Source: Coprobacter sp.
Lineage (GTDB): Bacteria; Bacteroidota; Bacteroidia; Bacteroidales; UBA11471
Length of the DNA stretch: 64,000 bases
Reading direction: 5' to 3'
Assembly (NCBI GenBank): GCA_017462265.1
Contig: JAFTRN010000039.1
Location: 1 to 64,000, forward strand
Positions 63,543 to 64,000 of the stretch are shown here, in pieces. Both the position numbers and the translations under genes were made by a program. Numbering within the stretch: the stretch's first letter is position 1; each line of letters begins with the position of its first letter. The notes below the pieces were generated by a model. It was not told the origin of the DNA and made no database searches. It saw only the letters and a list, made by a program, of their open reading frames with translations.

Positions 63543-64000
63543 CTATATATACATTATTATATAGATAAGCATCACGCAGGCGACAATGGTTTTGAGACCT
63601 GTACCCGCAATAAAACCTAAGAAAGCACCAAAAGCCGGCTTCAATGCCTCTGTCATTTTTTTATTGGCATAATACATTTCGGACAAAAGCGCACCGAGGA
63701 ACGAACCGATTATCATACCTATAGGAGTGAATATAATACCAATTATAAGGCCTGCCATCGCCCCGCGAGAGGCATATTTACTACCGCCCGACAACTTGGT
63801 AAAATAACCGGGAATGAAATAATCGATTACACTGATTGCCAACACTATACCGAGCCACACGAGTAAAAATGTGGGCGACATAGGGTTGTCGGCCACGAAA
63901 TTACCTCCCCAGAAGTAGAGCAACAACATACCTACCCAACTGAGGTGTATTCCCGGCAATCCGGGTATAATACTGCCTATTATACCTACAATTCCGGTAA
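63543..64000 (-). CDS. DUF456 membrane protein (5' end beyond window)
   Basis: The reading frame is open to the window edge, so the start lies beyond 64000. The visible part begins TGIVGIIGSIIPGLPG and has four hydrophobic segments, with the Gly-rich GAMAGLIIGIIFTPIGMIIGSFLGAL repeat split around residue 100 that marks DUF456. The function is unknown. The gene ends where the neighbouring plus-strand gene ends, with no spacer. Confidence 0.8.
   Translation of the reverse strand, partial: TGIVGIIGSIIPGLPGIHLSWVGMLLLYFWGGNFVADNPMSPTFLLVWLGIVLAISVIDYFIPGYFTKLSGGSKYASRGAMAGLIIGIIFTPIGMIIGSFLGALLSEMYYANKKMTEALKPAFGAFLGFIAGTGLKTIVACVMLIYIIMYI

Overview
The window is a 64 kb piece of chromosome from a member of the order Bacteroidales, probably a gut commensal. 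The evidence is the complete Bat (Bacteroides aerotolerance) operon, a Rho factor with a long disordered insertion, TAnnTTTG-type -7 promoter boxes in front of many genes, C-terminal sorting tails like those of type IX secretion on secreted enzymes, and order-typical families (DUF4290, DUF5063, calycin-like lipoproteins). A Barnesiella- or Coprobacter-like genus would fit, but that is an impression and not a measurement. No rRNA, CRISPR array, insertion sequence or intact prophage was seen.

Layout. 1-12.9 kb: three large secreted pectin-degrading enzymes (CE8 pectin methylesterase, CE12-like acetylesterase, PL1 pectate lyase). Between them lie a TPR/PD40-like secreted protein, a small membrane protein, a TtcA-like tRNA thiolase and a DUF486 membrane protein. 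12.9-20.4 kb: two long gene-free mosaic repeats, a pair of unknown small genes, a nitroreductase / DUF2520 / kdsC / maf cluster, a PEGA-domain secreted pair preceded by a strong candidate structured RNA, and an SDR oxidoreductase. 20.4-21 kb: decayed DNA with the tail of a type III restriction-like subunit. 21-25.3 kb: rho and two overlapping HU-family genes; the second encodes a fusion of an HU DNA-binding domain, one membrane span and a periplasmic LysM domain. 25.5-34 kb: an eight-gene moxR/DUF58/batD-like/batA-E operon. 34-42 kb: PAP2 phosphatase, small HTH protein, DUF2007-Usp-Usp protein, a tandemly duplicated A1S_2505-like protein, an ATP-grasp-like protein, a YtxH/holin-like membrane trio, a lipoprotein, a TPR protein and prmA.

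42-48 kb (minus strand): yebC, pheT, a RluA-family pseudouridine synthase and a cysteine synthase. 48.4-54.6 kb: a TPP riboswitch followed by thiD-thiS-tenI/thiE-thiE-thiG-thiC-thiH, the thiamine branch as one operon but without thiF. Then come tRNA-Ser(GGA), rimM, murA (with Asp in place of the fosfomycin-target Cys), DUF4290 and tsaB on the minus strand. 58.5-64 kb: ilvA, yicC, gmk, nadD, DUF5063, an RNase D-like exonuclease, a small membrane protein and a DUF456 protein cut by the window end.

Threaded through the intergenic spaces is a family of inverted-repeat elements: two 263-bp copies, one 195-bp copy and several 50-70-bp derivatives. They contain a hairpin whose two arms change together between copies and a 63-bp near-palindrome that is identical in the two long copies. 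The least described items are this element, the HU-LysM membrane protein, the structured RNA near 19.3 kb and a tRNA-Ser anticodon-arm copy whose 7-nt loop is inverted.
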